Shown: piece after piece, positions 1 through 14,749 of the stretch
How positions within the stretch are numbered: position 1 is the first letter of the stretch
How the letters are laid out: every line of letters starts with the position of its first letter
From: Anabas testudineus
Lineage: Eukaryota; Chordata; Actinopteri; Anabantiformes; Anabantidae
Length of the DNA stretch: 64,000 nt
NCBI RefSeq assembly: GCF_900324465.2
Contig: NC_046615.1
Span: 6,797,831-6,861,830, forward strand
Direction of reading: 5' to 3'
Program-made: the position numbers and the translations under genes
Notes under the pieces: generated by a model
Databases searched by the model: none
What the model was told of the DNA's origin: nothing
The model's input: only the letters and a program-made list of their open reading frames with translations

Positions 1-339
1 CCAGGAAGAAAGAGAAAGAAAAAAGTTGTCAAACTAATTTTTCTACTTCCCTTCCATCTCCCTTTCAGTCCTTTGTAAATGTTGCATTCCTAAAGCAGCA
101 AAAAGAATAGCGGTAAGGCTCTCATTTTCAGTTGTGCCCTCTGTGCCAGATCAAATACTCTTATCCCTTTTAGCAGGCAGATTAGAGAGACTCAAGATGT
201 TCTGTCCCAGTGTGGTAGTTCAGGGATATGCCTCTATTCACATTTATGAATGAATAAATCTGGATCTGATATATCCAGTGTGAGGTACACCAATTGTTAG
301 TATTTAGAAGACATTAACTGTGTGTTTTTGTTGTTTCAG

Positions 340-715
340 GCAGTGGGAGAGGCATCGGGTTTTGGTGTGTGGTACAACAAAGTAAAAAAAGGCTGGCTGC
401 AAGACACAGACCCAGCATTCGTGGTTTTAGCCACAACAGAAAAAAGTGCACCCATCCCTGCCATACTGGGGGAGAAGAAGAGGAAGGCAGTCCACTGCTG
501 CCACATTAAAAGAAGCGGTGAATAGCATTTGTGGAGTGAGCAGGTGAGGGTTGAGCTGCGGTGACAACGTTGGGCTACGTGCTGAAGTGTGGGAGAGAAG
601 AGGAAAAGGAAGAGGAAGAAAAGGAGGGAGTAGTTGGAGTAGGAAGAGGAGGAGGAGAAGGAGAGAAGTGGAGCTGGAGCCCAAACACCAACAGGATGGC
701 AGAGAAGAAAGTCAG
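340..715 (+). other. slc25a18: putative 5' UTR exon of slc25a18
   Basis: A good polypyrimidine-rich acceptor (tgtttcag) ends at 339, and the first coding segment of slc25a18 ends at the donor at 716, so the stretch between may be one exon that is mostly 5' UTR. It holds a 61-codon open stretch that I do not recognise, then a polypurine tract at about 587-680, then the start codon at 696. The exon's left edge is a guess. No transcription start could be placed, and 1-339 shows nothing recognisable. Confidence 0.35.
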
Positions 716-3700
716 GTAAATGTCCTTACCTTGCTCATATAGCAAGGGGAAGCTGCAGCTGTTCTAATGTTGGTCTTTTAAATTCTTGTGTGTATCTTTG
801 TTTGGGTGAACTCCACATGTACCTGCCTCATTTGCATCTTTATTTGTCCACGAACGTATCTTTTTTTTTTTTCATGGCTTATGTCAGTGACTACATGTAA
901 ATGGGTCTGTGCATGTGTGTGTGCGTGCCTGTGTCGATCCCCTTGCAGCCTGCCTGCTAAGCTGATTAATGGGGGCGTGGCAGGCCTTGTTGGTGTGACA
1001 TGTGTATTTCCTATTGACCTGGCCAAGACCCGCCTACAGAACCAGCAGGGGGTCCAGGTCTACAAAGGAATGTGAGTAAGGCTCCCCTGGATCAAGTTAA
1101 CTCACTATTGTCGTTCAACTTCTGCATTTCACATGAATGATACTTGTTGATTAAAATATTTTTTCTGCATGCAAAAAAAAATACAAATCTAATCTGTAAA
1201 ATCATTTAAAAGATACTATATCTGTATGCCTTCTGCTGATACATAGTTTTACACAGCATGTGCTCTCTTTTTAACTGCACCATCTAATCTGAGCTACACA
1301 CAAGACAATATTTTTTAGATTACCACATACTTTCCCCCTGAATCTTTGAGGGTGGAGCACCACATAGGCACACTCTTCCCATATTTGGTCCAGTGTTGGT
1401 GGTGGTGGTGGTGAGATTGTACAAAACAAACTCATGGGATCTCATTAGGAGAATGTCCGTATAAACACTGTGTGTTTTGATGGACTCGACTGAACGTGGT
1501 ATCTGTGCATCACTGATGTCCTTCGCTATTTTATTTAAAAACTGACGAATGCTCAGACACTAAATCAAGTGAAACGAACAACTTTAGTATCATTGAAAAC
1601 CACACTGACCCCGAGTTCTTTCACTGCAAACATCATATTGGCAGCTGATTGGGTGTGGCCATCCTGTGTTCAGCAGAGGTTTTCCACTGTGAGTCAGAGT
1701 GGAAAAATAGACTTATTCTCCTCACAGTCCAAGATGAACTTGGATTTTTGTCAATTTTTACAAAGAAAAAGGGAATTTTACATAACTTTAAACAAATAAC
1801 ACAGTTATTTGACTTCACTCATCTCATGTTTGTTGTTGGAACAGGATAGAAGTCATAACTGGATAAAGGCGAGGTCTATGATCATAGTTACAAACATACT
1901 ATTGATCTAAGTGGCTAATGGTGAAAGACTGAACTGTTGTGATGTATGGTAGGACTCATTCAAAACAGACAAAACACCAATTGTTCTCTTTTTTGTCTCT
2001 GTAGGCTGGACTGTCTGGCAAAGACAGTACGCTCAGAGGGCTATTTTGGATGCTACAGAGGTATTATTTGCATTTCTAATCCCTGTGACAAACACTACAA
2101 CTCAGCTTTACTATAAGCTTAATCTACCCACCTACGCTCTTGTTTACCTTGTGAGCCCTTGATCGTTTTATCAAACTAACCAGTGTCTACTATTAATAGC
2201 TCGCACTGGTGAGCTATAAGCTACTGTGTAGGTTTGTTCAGTTTGTCTACATTACTGATGTGTCCCTGTTGTGTCGTCGGCCTGTTTGTGTTTCTCAGGG
2301 GCAGCAGTGAACCTCACGCTGGTTACGCCAGAAAAAGCCATCAAGCTGGCTGCCAATGATGTCTTCAGGCAGAAGCTCTCGAAAGACGGGTAAGTAGATT
2401 TTTGACCCTCACTGATATATGATGACAGTAAACTGAAACTTTTTCTTTGGGTATGAATTAACATTGCCTTATTGGCCTTGTATCAGCCTGTTACTGCAGA
2501 AGCATACATAATGCAGATGCTAAGATTGTATATCTGTTGCTCACACTGCTTCTAGGTATTTGCCCCTGTGGGGGGAGGTACTGGCAGGATGTGGGGCTGG
2601 AACCTGTCAGGTAGTGGTCACTACTCCGATGGAGATGCTTAAAATCCAGCTACAGGACGCAGGGAGGCTTGGTGAGTTAGTGATTGACTGGTGTTTAGTT
2701 CAAGGTGACATAGTCTGCATAATCTAGGGGCTATATTTTATTATGTGGCTTCACTAATACAAGAAGTTAAAAATAAAGTGCAAATACAGGGCTATACAGA
2801 GCTCCGTTCCACCATCCCACTATGTTCTTATTGGCCAGCTTGTGTAGGTTATCCTGTGGGCACAACTCTTCCCAAGTGGAACAGCACTGTCCTTCAGCAG
2901 CAACCGAAAGACAAAAAAACAGAGCAAAAAAGACAAAAATCCTACTGCATATAAGTGCAATACAGAACTGTAACTGTATCCATGTTGTAAAACTTGCATT
3001 GTACCTGAAGTAGCTTTGGATAAAAGTTCCTGCCAAATGACTAAATGTAAATGTAACTTCATTTTTCTTTACTACAGAAATAACCATTTCTGCGAGGCCT
3101 CTGCACGAACACTCAAACTAGTGCTAGCAGTGAGCACATCGGTGGCAGCTAACCTGATGCAAGAGGCCAAAACAGATTAGTTAGTTAGTTATAGACTTCC
3201 ACACCACTTGCTATGAACCAATGGAGCATTTTCAAAAAGAAAATCTGGAAAACAAAGGCACAATGACACCTGTGCCTTTCACTACCAGCAAGCATGTCAA
3301 CACAGGCTCACCTCAAGCTTAGGGCCTCTGACTATAGCGTAATAACCTAACTTCACAAAAGTATATATGTAAGAACACAAAAAGCATAATATGACCCCTT
3401 TGATTTTATTAAAGTGTACATACTCACTGTTTATGTATCAGAAACATGAAATATGGTGCATCCATCTTTTAAAATGGCTTCTATTTGTTGATATGTGAAA
3501 TGTAATGTATTTGACAACTTGGCAGCGGAGTAACCTGGGCCACTTTGTGTCTATCCATTAGCTGCACAAAGACATGCCCCAAATCCTGCTCAGGCTGCTG
3601 CTCCTGGTCCAGCTCCATCATTGGTGGGCAGCTCGCCACAAGCCCGACTGACCCCTCCAAGGCGGCCTTCAGCCACTGCCATCACTGTGGAACTGTTGAG

Positions 3701-5064
3701 GACCCGTGGCCTCGCTGGTCTCTACAGAGGGGCAGGAGCCACCTTAATGAGGTGATATACATAAAAAAGAAACACACTCACAGTATGTGCCAATTGTTTC
3801 ATTTCCCAACTATATCAACTGCTCATGTTAATAAATAGCATGATGAATAAAGTATTTTTCCACAATTTTGAACATTATCAGGCCTGCCTCAGTCTCTGTG
3901 TGTTTCTAGTACCCATTATACACTAGTGTGTCTGCTTCATGTCACTGGTGCTGCTCATGTTGTGCTCATTATGGTTTAAACATTGTTCTACTGCTGAAAA
4001 CCATCAACTACACGACCCTGCACGATTGCTTGTGTTTTCCCATTCTTCCATTCAGCTCAGTCATTACTGCTTTAATGAGTTGATTTTAGATTGCATAACT
4101 CATGCAGCCTTTGTCGTATTTCCCGACACCTCTGCCAATCAACACAGATCAATAGATTCCTACAGCTATGTCTGGCTGCTATGCTGCAGTTGAATAAGGT
4201 CACGTCCCTGATTCCCTTCTCCTGTCATTTCACCCTCACCTATCTTCTATATAAAATACATTTTTTAACATTAATTCTCAGGATATTAAAATTATTTTTC
4301 CTTGCCCAATGATGTACTTCAGTCTTTCTGTCACATATTTTCCTCTCCATCTGATTTTTGTAATCTAACTATTTTTTCTTTTTTTTTTTCAGAGATGTCC
4401 CCTTCTCAATGATCTACTTCCCACTGTTTGCCAACCTTAACATACTGGGCCGGGACAAAACAGGTGTCCAGGGTGATGTTCAGGCACAGGCACCATTTTG
4501 GCAGTCCTTTGTGGCAGGCTGCACTGCAGGCTCAGTGGCAGCTGTAGCCGTAACACCACTGGATGGTGAGTGGGGGAAAAAAAAACTGTCAATTGGAGTT
4601 TAGAAAGAGGACTTCAGAGAGAAAGTTAATTTAGTAGGTTATATAGTGAATATCAAGTGGTTTTGGAAAAAGCTTTAACCGACAGTCATCTTAAAGTGTA
4701 TATAATGGAAGTGCATTGTGTGTTTTTCATGCCTGTACAGTTATAAAGACTCGTCTGCAAACCTTGCAGAAGGGTGAGGGGGAGGATACATACAGAGGAA
4801 TTATTGACTGCACACGGTAAGAATACAGCCAGTGGAACAAAGGAAAAAAAAAACTATGCTGCCCAAGTAACAATTTCTTTTTCAACATTCTTCCTCCCAT
4901 TGTTCTCCCTACACTTTTGCAGACGCATCATGAGGCGGGAGGGCCCAGCAGCATTCCTGAAGGGTGCAACATGTCGAGCTTTAGTTATCGCTCCTCTTTT
5001 TGGCATTGCACAGGGCATCTATTTTCTTGGGGTAGGGGAGACTGTACTGGGTTTACTGGGATAG
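696..5064 (+). CDS. slc25a18: mitochondrial glutamate carrier 2 (SLC25A18)
   Basis: A six-helix mitochondrial carrier of the inner membrane that imports glutamate together with a proton. Coding exons are 696-715, 949-1071, 2005-2060, 2299-2389, 2556-2671, 3562-3751, 4393-4565, 4741-4816 and 4923-5064 (stop TAG), giving 328 aa against 315 in human. The three carrier repeats show their signatures: PIDLAKTR (residues 28-35), TPMEMLKIQ and TPLDVIKTRLQ. The ATG at 696 opens [16 protein letters not shown], matching the family start. A Pro/Ala-rich loop encoded in exon 6 is the least conserved part. SLC25A22 is the close paralogue. Segments such as [14 protein letters not shown] and [13 protein letters not shown] favour SLC25A18, and so does the neighbouring atp6v1e1. 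Introns over 300 bp hold only a (GGT)n run and a SINE-like tail. Confidence 0.93.
1396..1412. repeat. (GGT)n microsatellite
   Basis: A short pure GGT run in the second intron of slc25a18. Confidence 0.8.
2985..3060 (+). repeat. SINE-like 3' tail common in fish
   Basis: The stretch containing GTAGCTTTGGATAAAA, then CCAAATGACTAAATGTAAAT, is a diverged copy of the tail 'gctttggataaaagcgtctgctaaatga...' that I know as very abundant in fish genomes. It lies in the intron between slc25a18 exons 5 and 6. The head of the element, possibly reaching back to about 2790, is too diverged for me to name a family. Confidence 0.5.
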
Positions 5065-6804
5065 CACTGCTTGGTGTGGCGGTTGTGTTGTCTCTGTACA
5101 CATAATTTGCTGCTTTAATCTGCAGTGAAAGAATGGCACAACTGAGCTATGGGTGAATACAGAGAGAGTGAATGATGGTCACAATCTGCTAACCAAAAGG
5201 TGAAGACTGATCTGAGATATGAAGAAGCTATATTTACTAATATGTGGACTAAAATGTTCACACTAATTGTGTTTCTCTAGGTTTTACATGCTGTCAGCAG
5301 GGTTTGGTAGGTTCAACAGGGTCCCCGTGTATGTGTGTGACTAATCTGATGGTGTATGTACCAAGTTGTCTGGGTTATCCCAGTGTGCTTGCTGCAATAA
5401 GTCTGAAGCTTTTCCTTTCACCTGGGAGACAAGGATCTGTCTGGTTAAGAAAGAGCTGCTGCATGTTGTCTGTGGCTGCTAACTAAAATGCCTACCAATC
5501 TGACCATCAGTACAGTTGTGACTAAGAACTGTGCGCCATCCAATGTAAGTGACAAACTCCCCTTTCAATCTTTATTATATTCATGGTAATGTTGCATAAT
5601 GTTTGATGTCAGTCTGAATTGGGTTTTTGACTTGATTTTAAACACCTATCATCAAATCAGTGTGAGCTGCTTCTGCTGTTATGCATTCCTCCCACTCCAT
5701 CCGTCAGGTCTGACTTGTAATCTTGAAGTCCCTCATCGGATTGGGAGGTGCTGCCTGCCAGCGTCTTTAAAGACATTTGATAATCTGATGGTAATGCTTT
5801 AATCCCTGTATTAGCTTACAATATACTGTAACCCATGTAGCCTTGACTTCCTCTTCTCTAAAGCTTGGATGGGCTTAAATAAAACCCTGAGAAGCCTAGG
5901 GCTTCTTACTGCTTAGTTACACACAATGCGCACAATAACTACAATAATGCAACTAAAGCCTTATCACTGCGTTAGTTCCTAAACTGTAAGTTAAAACTGA
6001 ACGTCTTAAATGAATTCAGCAGAATCTGTGGTGTTGAAACATTGTTTTGGTTCCAGAGTCCGATTTAGCAAAGGACAGTTATATTTGTTAGACCTATGGA
6101 GGGAGTATGGCATCTTGTTTTGCCAACTGTTTGCCATTACTAAAGTCCACTGGGTGGCACTAAAAGCTTTTTTTACATTTATAATGCAAGACATGTTTAG
6201 ATGAGGCTAGTGTATGTAGGTTACTACATTTTCCTCGATGTAGAGTGAGCATAGCCAGCGTAAACCATTTGTCTACAAGCTGTAAATAAAGATATCTCAT
6301 ACATTCCGATTTCTGTGTCACGCACACACATTTATTTCTTTGGTTCTTATATTTTAGGTGCTTTGTAACAATGGTGAACATCCATCCATCCGGAAGTCTA
6401 CAAAAAATGTAGACTATGTATGTGCAGAAAAGAAATCTTTGGTGACCTAAACATGTATCTTTACTTTAACTAGGTAAGTAGTAAAGAGCAACAGTTTTCT
6501 CAAAACAAGAAGGAATACATTTTTACAAAAGCCCTGCAATTCAAAGCAGTCTTTAAGACAACCCGTAAAGAGGTACAATAGAGAGCATGATCAAGAGCAC
6601 TCAAATGTAAGTCCAAGTGCACTTGTTGATTTAATATTCAGTGTATTAGTACAAAAATAAAAAAAAAACATCTGTTAATGCCTTTATAGCGTCCATTATG
6701 GAAAACCTCATGATTGGTATTTTTCAGACTCTTGTTCACTAAAGTGATGTCTGTGGTCACCTTAAATATTCCAAACTCCCTGCATTGCTGTCATCGAATC
6801 ACTG
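5065..6804. other. tail-to-tail 3' UTRs of slc25a18 and atp6v1e1
   Basis: There is no coding exon here. The slc25a18 3' UTR has candidate AATAAA signals at 5878-5883 and 6285-6290. The atp6v1e1 3' UTR on the other strand has a candidate AATAAA (read as TTTATT) at 6331-6336. The distal sites lie about 40 bp apart and converge, so the two longest mRNAs would touch or overlap slightly. Nothing else is recognisable. Confidence 0.5.
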
Positions 6805-9839
<3,035 letters not shown>

Positions 9840-10540
9840 GTTGGGTCTCAGAGATGTTTTACTGATTTACCGAACACGAAATCCACCAAGTCTCCCGACA
9901 CACCACCAGCCCAGCAGAGCAGGGACCGCTGAAAACCTCTCCTCCTCTTGGAGCCTGGAAACAAACATCCGGTTACCGCTTTCAAAATAAAAAGCTCGTA
10001 TTCAAAACAAAACTTATACATATATGTCGTACATGAAGTTGAATGCCAGGAAGCAAGAGCGCAGTATGTGGTGTCACGTTATGGACAGAATAAGACCGGA
10101 CAGCGTGTTTTTATCTGTGTATTTCCCAGATTTGAACTCACCTAACAGTGTTTTCAAGTTGACATCCTGCAGATACGGTTGCTAGGACACGTCGGATTGA
10201 TTTAAAACATAACCAGCTAGTTAATTAACGTAAGTAAGTTAACACACTTCAAACTTTAAACAATAGTTTAATACTTAATACTCAGCATTCACGTTAACTT
10301 TTGGAGCTTTTTAACACTGTGCGTTAAATGCCGAGCGTGTTATTTTGACGGTAATGACAGGAAGGCCAGTGTTGCTGGTCGCTAGCTTGGATCTCCCCTG
10401 TACTTGAGCTGCTGCTGCTGCTGCTGCCGCTGCCTACCAGTGGTGAGCTCCCCTCTTCGGCTTCTGCTGCAGGGGACTGTGTCGCACATTTTCATTCAGC
10501 CCACCGCTCGTCCGCGTCCGGTTGCCTTTGGACAAGGACG
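9840..10540. promoter_or_regulatory. shared promoter region of atp6v1e1 and bcl2l13
   Basis: The atp6v1e1 start codon (reverse strand) is at 9839. The probable first non-coding exon of bcl2l13 ends at a clear donor (gtaaga) at 10541. The roughly 500 bp between the two 5' UTRs is GC- and CpG-richer than the flanks, includes a short CTG run near 10410, and has no obvious TATA box. The head-to-head layout suggests a bidirectional housekeeping promoter. This is inferred from layout, not proven. Confidence 0.55.
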
Positions 10541-11572
10541 GTAAGAGATCGACTCACGCTAGGCTCAGCTCAGATTGAACTCAAGTTTTTCGCCTCCTTA
10601 AATAGCGCGCTAGCGGTAAACGTGCAGTGATAAGCTAGCTGTAGCTTGAATGTGTGCGCTGAAAGGTTGACAGCAGCGCTGACCTAAAGCGGACTTTCCA
10701 GAGTAGCAGACATTTATGTGATGTGACAGGTGGTTTTCTATGAAGGTAGCTATATGTGTGGTTACAAAATGACTATGTGACTGTAGCTTTAGCTAAACTA
10801 GTTATCGTTCATGAAAGTCGCGCTGTAATTTTGGAAAACGGAATGATAACAGTTAGTTATTGTTTATAATTAAAGTTGTAATCTAACGCTAAATACTGTG
10901 GTCTTCAGAATATTTTTATTTGAACGCTGAGACTTTGGAGCTGCATAAGGTTTTATTTTGACAGCTCAATCCGGAAGTTTTTTAATCTGGCTAATTTGAC
11001 ATTAATCTAACTTTTGGCCCACGTGGTGTCGGCTCATTTCTGGAGGACAGAGAAACTAAGATCGATCTTAGCAAGTCAGATAATATACAGTATACAAAAA
11101 TATACAATATACCTTTCTATTAGCATTTGTCAAAGACAAAGTCAAAGACTTTTTTTTTTTGGCTGGCATGAAAAGGCCTTCACCATGATTTGTTTCATTA
11201 TGTATGTGGAAAAATATATTCATCTAAAAGGTGTCCCTCTCCCTTTTTGTCTTCAAAATGCCAGAAATAGATTTGATTTCGTGACAAAGTGGTAACTTCC
11301 TTAACCATTGTGTCATAGTGGACATCTCTTTTGTGTTATAAGCGTTAATAGGGCTGATTTATAGTTAAATACAAATGCCGTCATGGCAAAGCCACAGTCG
11401 AATATAGACTTCCTTATTTTCTGTTATAATGGATGCCTTAGCCAGAATTGACTGTACTGGAGCCTGTACTTTTTATTCTTTATACTTTTTTTTTTCAAAC
11501 TTTGTTTCTGATTTTCATCAGGTGAGACGTCCAGCTTCGACTGTAAGAATTAATGTGCCTGGGAGTCTGACA

Positions 11573-14500
11573 ATGGCTACCTCAGGCCCCACCTGTTCTG
11601 CCTCGATTGCTGCCACTGTGCCCGAGGGTTTCCATTATGAAACCAAGTACATAGTGCTCAACTACCTGGGATTGCTGCCTGTTAGTAAATCTGACACACT
11701 AAGTACACCTCAAGGTGAGAACAGACTTTAGGTTAGTAGTTCCGTTGTCTTTTTTTTAAATTTATTTATTTATTTTTATAACCGTCATTTAGTCTAATCT
11801 GCTTTAAGGTTTTGCCTCAGGCAGAAATTGAAGTGACTGAAGGACAGCAAGGACACTCTTTTGCAGGTCTCTCTACAGTCCTTTTTACATTGTGCAGTCT
11901 GACATATCAAAGTTCAGTTGTGTGTTCATGTGCACAACTCTACACATGGCATTAACAAAAATGTTCAGGGTGTGTAGGCAGGTTACCACCTGTTAATCAG
12001 CTGGCTTTAGCCTTCTCCGTCATTGACATGAAAACCCATCCAGACACTGGTGTGCCAGTTTTAACATGACATTAATGACGTAGCCAGTGCTCGTAAAGAA
12101 AAAAAATGCAGCCCCTAAAATATGCTGTCCAAAGTGTTTGAAGACTGCTGTCTATGCAGAGGCTTTTATAGCAGCCATGTGCCATGACCTCAGACATGCA
12201 GCACAGGCTCTATGTGCCTGACATACAGATAACACAAACACAAAAGTTTTTTTTTTACCTGTTTAGCAGATAGTTATGCATATGTTACATTTGTCATTAT
12301 AAACCTGTGTGTGTGTGTGTGTGTGTGAGTTATGGTGTTTGAAACTACTGTAAATCCCATGCTAGCTACCAATATGTCATGGCCTTACTTTGTGCTATGA
12401 AACACAGTGTGTTATAGTGGATTGATTACAGGGAGAGAGACGCGTGTCAATTGGAAGGTAAGACAGTTCTGCAGTTTAGATCAGGCAGGCCACTCTGTCA
12501 CAGGATATGAACAGCGCTTAGGCATTTTGAGCACGATGCCCAGAAGGAGAGATGGTTAAAAAAAAGAGGAATATGGAGGAAGTTCTCCATATTTCCTGTC
12601 CCTTTCACTGTTGTGTGCATGCTTGGAATGGGTGGAGAAGGGCAGATGAGTGAGCTGATCCCTGCTTTCCGCTTGATCCGGTCCAATTTCTGACAGCCTG
12701 TCATGTGTAATCACCATAGGATTACTCAAACACCAACGGGCCAAAGAAAAATAGTTGGCTGGCTAGCTGTCTGGCTGAATGCTGAAACAGCACCAAGCCC
12801 GGGATAAATCAACACTGGTCCGTTTGTGTTCACGTATGAGCTACAGTGACAGAGGCAGAGTGAGCGAGGGGTTGCATGTGTGTCCTGTTAAATATTTGTT
12901 AGTCGGTATTTCATTTCCTAGTTCCCATTAGATTTGTATTTCTTTGCTGCTTCTCTCCAGTGCATTTGATCATATGACCAAAGCAGCATTCGTGTCAGTT
13001 TTGCCCCCTTGCGTGGTTCATTGTTCACCCCCAGGAGTGTAGACTGTATCTTGTAAATAATTTACTTTAGCGTGAGTGTTTTTTTTTATGCACGCGATGA
13101 CAGAGCATCGTTCTCAGTTTTAATTTATTTAGTTATTTTGCATGCTGAGGAGGAGTAGGTGAGTGACTTGAAAGTAAAGGTTGTTAGTATTTGCTCCACC
13201 TACGACTGTAAACATGTTCTCCCCTCCAGGAAGGATAGTGTTTGTACATGACCAACTGGTTCGTATTTGTCATTGGCTCGTCATGAAGTCAAAGGACGGT
13301 TCAGTTTTCACATAGATTCTGATCCAACTTCTTTGATATTCACACTCTATATTTATTCTTAAGGACATTTTTAAAAGTCCTAAGTATTACAGCGGCCCAT
13401 TCCACACTTATCATGGTCTCTAGATATGGCCATTTCAATTTTTCTTTGTTTAACCAGGTAGAAGTCTCACTGGGGACTCAAATTCCCTTTTTTAAAATGA
13501 GACATAGTTTAATTCAAAGAAATTCTGACATTCAGCAATGTTTTCTTATTTGAGATTAGTTCTTGGGTAAGAACAAAACCATGAACACTTATGCACATTT
13601 CAGCGCTGACTGTGCTGATTATTGCATTCTTATCAGTTCTGGAGTTGTGCAATATTAGAATTTCAATAACATAATTTTTTTCAATCTTACTCCAATAATA
13701 TTTAGAAATATTTATTTCAAACATTATACAGCTACTTAAGTTATTTTCTTACCATTGGTGTCTTATGCTCACCCCATCATTTCCATCTTAATCTTTCTAT
13801 TTGAGAGTCCTGTGTGTGCATATGCCCATACAGTCTTCTGCTCCTTTATGACCATCAGCAGTGCGTTTACCTACCTTTCATAAATAGAGGAATGAAGAAA
13901 ATCTGTGGTGCAAGAACACATAATGAACATGATGGAGTTTCTTCTTAGGACACATTTTAGAAAGAATGTACGAAGATATTGGTGAATGAGGCCCAATGTA
14001 AAGACAGCAGTCACATAATGCATTAATTAATATGAAACACAATTTATAAACAGCGGACAGGGTTACAAAGTGATGTCAAAGGCTTTAGAAATTCACCAGT
14101 CTACAGTTTGACAAACAATCTACAAATGGAGACAAGTGGCTACTCTACCAAGAAGTGGGCGGCCAGTCAAAATGATCCCAAGAGCACAACAAACACTTAT
14201 TAATGAGGTAAAGATGCAACCCAGAGTGACAGAGGTTTGAGCAAATTGACACTCCATAGCAGTATTGTCAAAATGTTTTGTGGACTGATTAAACTAAGAC
14301 TGAACTATTTGGAAAGAACACACAGCACTACATCTGGTGTAAAAAGGTCACAGCATATCATCATGAAAACATCATCCCAATCGTAAAGTATGGTGGAGGA
14401 AACATGGTTTTATATGATGATAAATTAATGCAGAAAACCACAGACTTTCAAAAGGTTCACATACTTTTTCTTGCCACTGTACATATATTTAAGGTTTTGT

Positions 14501-14716
14501 GTAGAGAGTGCAAAGGAGTGTGTGTATTGTGTGTATGGCCTACACTTTGAGGACTGGTCTGAGTTTTATACCACAGAAGTGAGGTGTGTAGTTTAAGCTT
14601 ACGGTAAAGATTGGGCTTAGGCTTTTAATTATGGTGGTTCAGGTGGGGGTAAGAGTTGAGGAAAAGCATTGCATTTATAAATGTCCCCACAAAGGTAGCT
14701 GTACAAATGTATGTGT

Positions 14717-14749
<33 letters not shown>

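Noticed and set aside
322-525. 67-codon open frame upstream of slc25a18
   Set aside because: There is no similarity I recognise, and it sits in what looks like a 5' UTR exon. CECR2, the human neighbour, was considered, but nothing here resembles its end.
696-5064. assignment as SLC25A22 instead of SLC25A18
   Set aside because: Third-repeat and C-terminal residues and the link to atp6v1e1 and bcl2l13 fit SLC25A18 better, although the paralogues are close.
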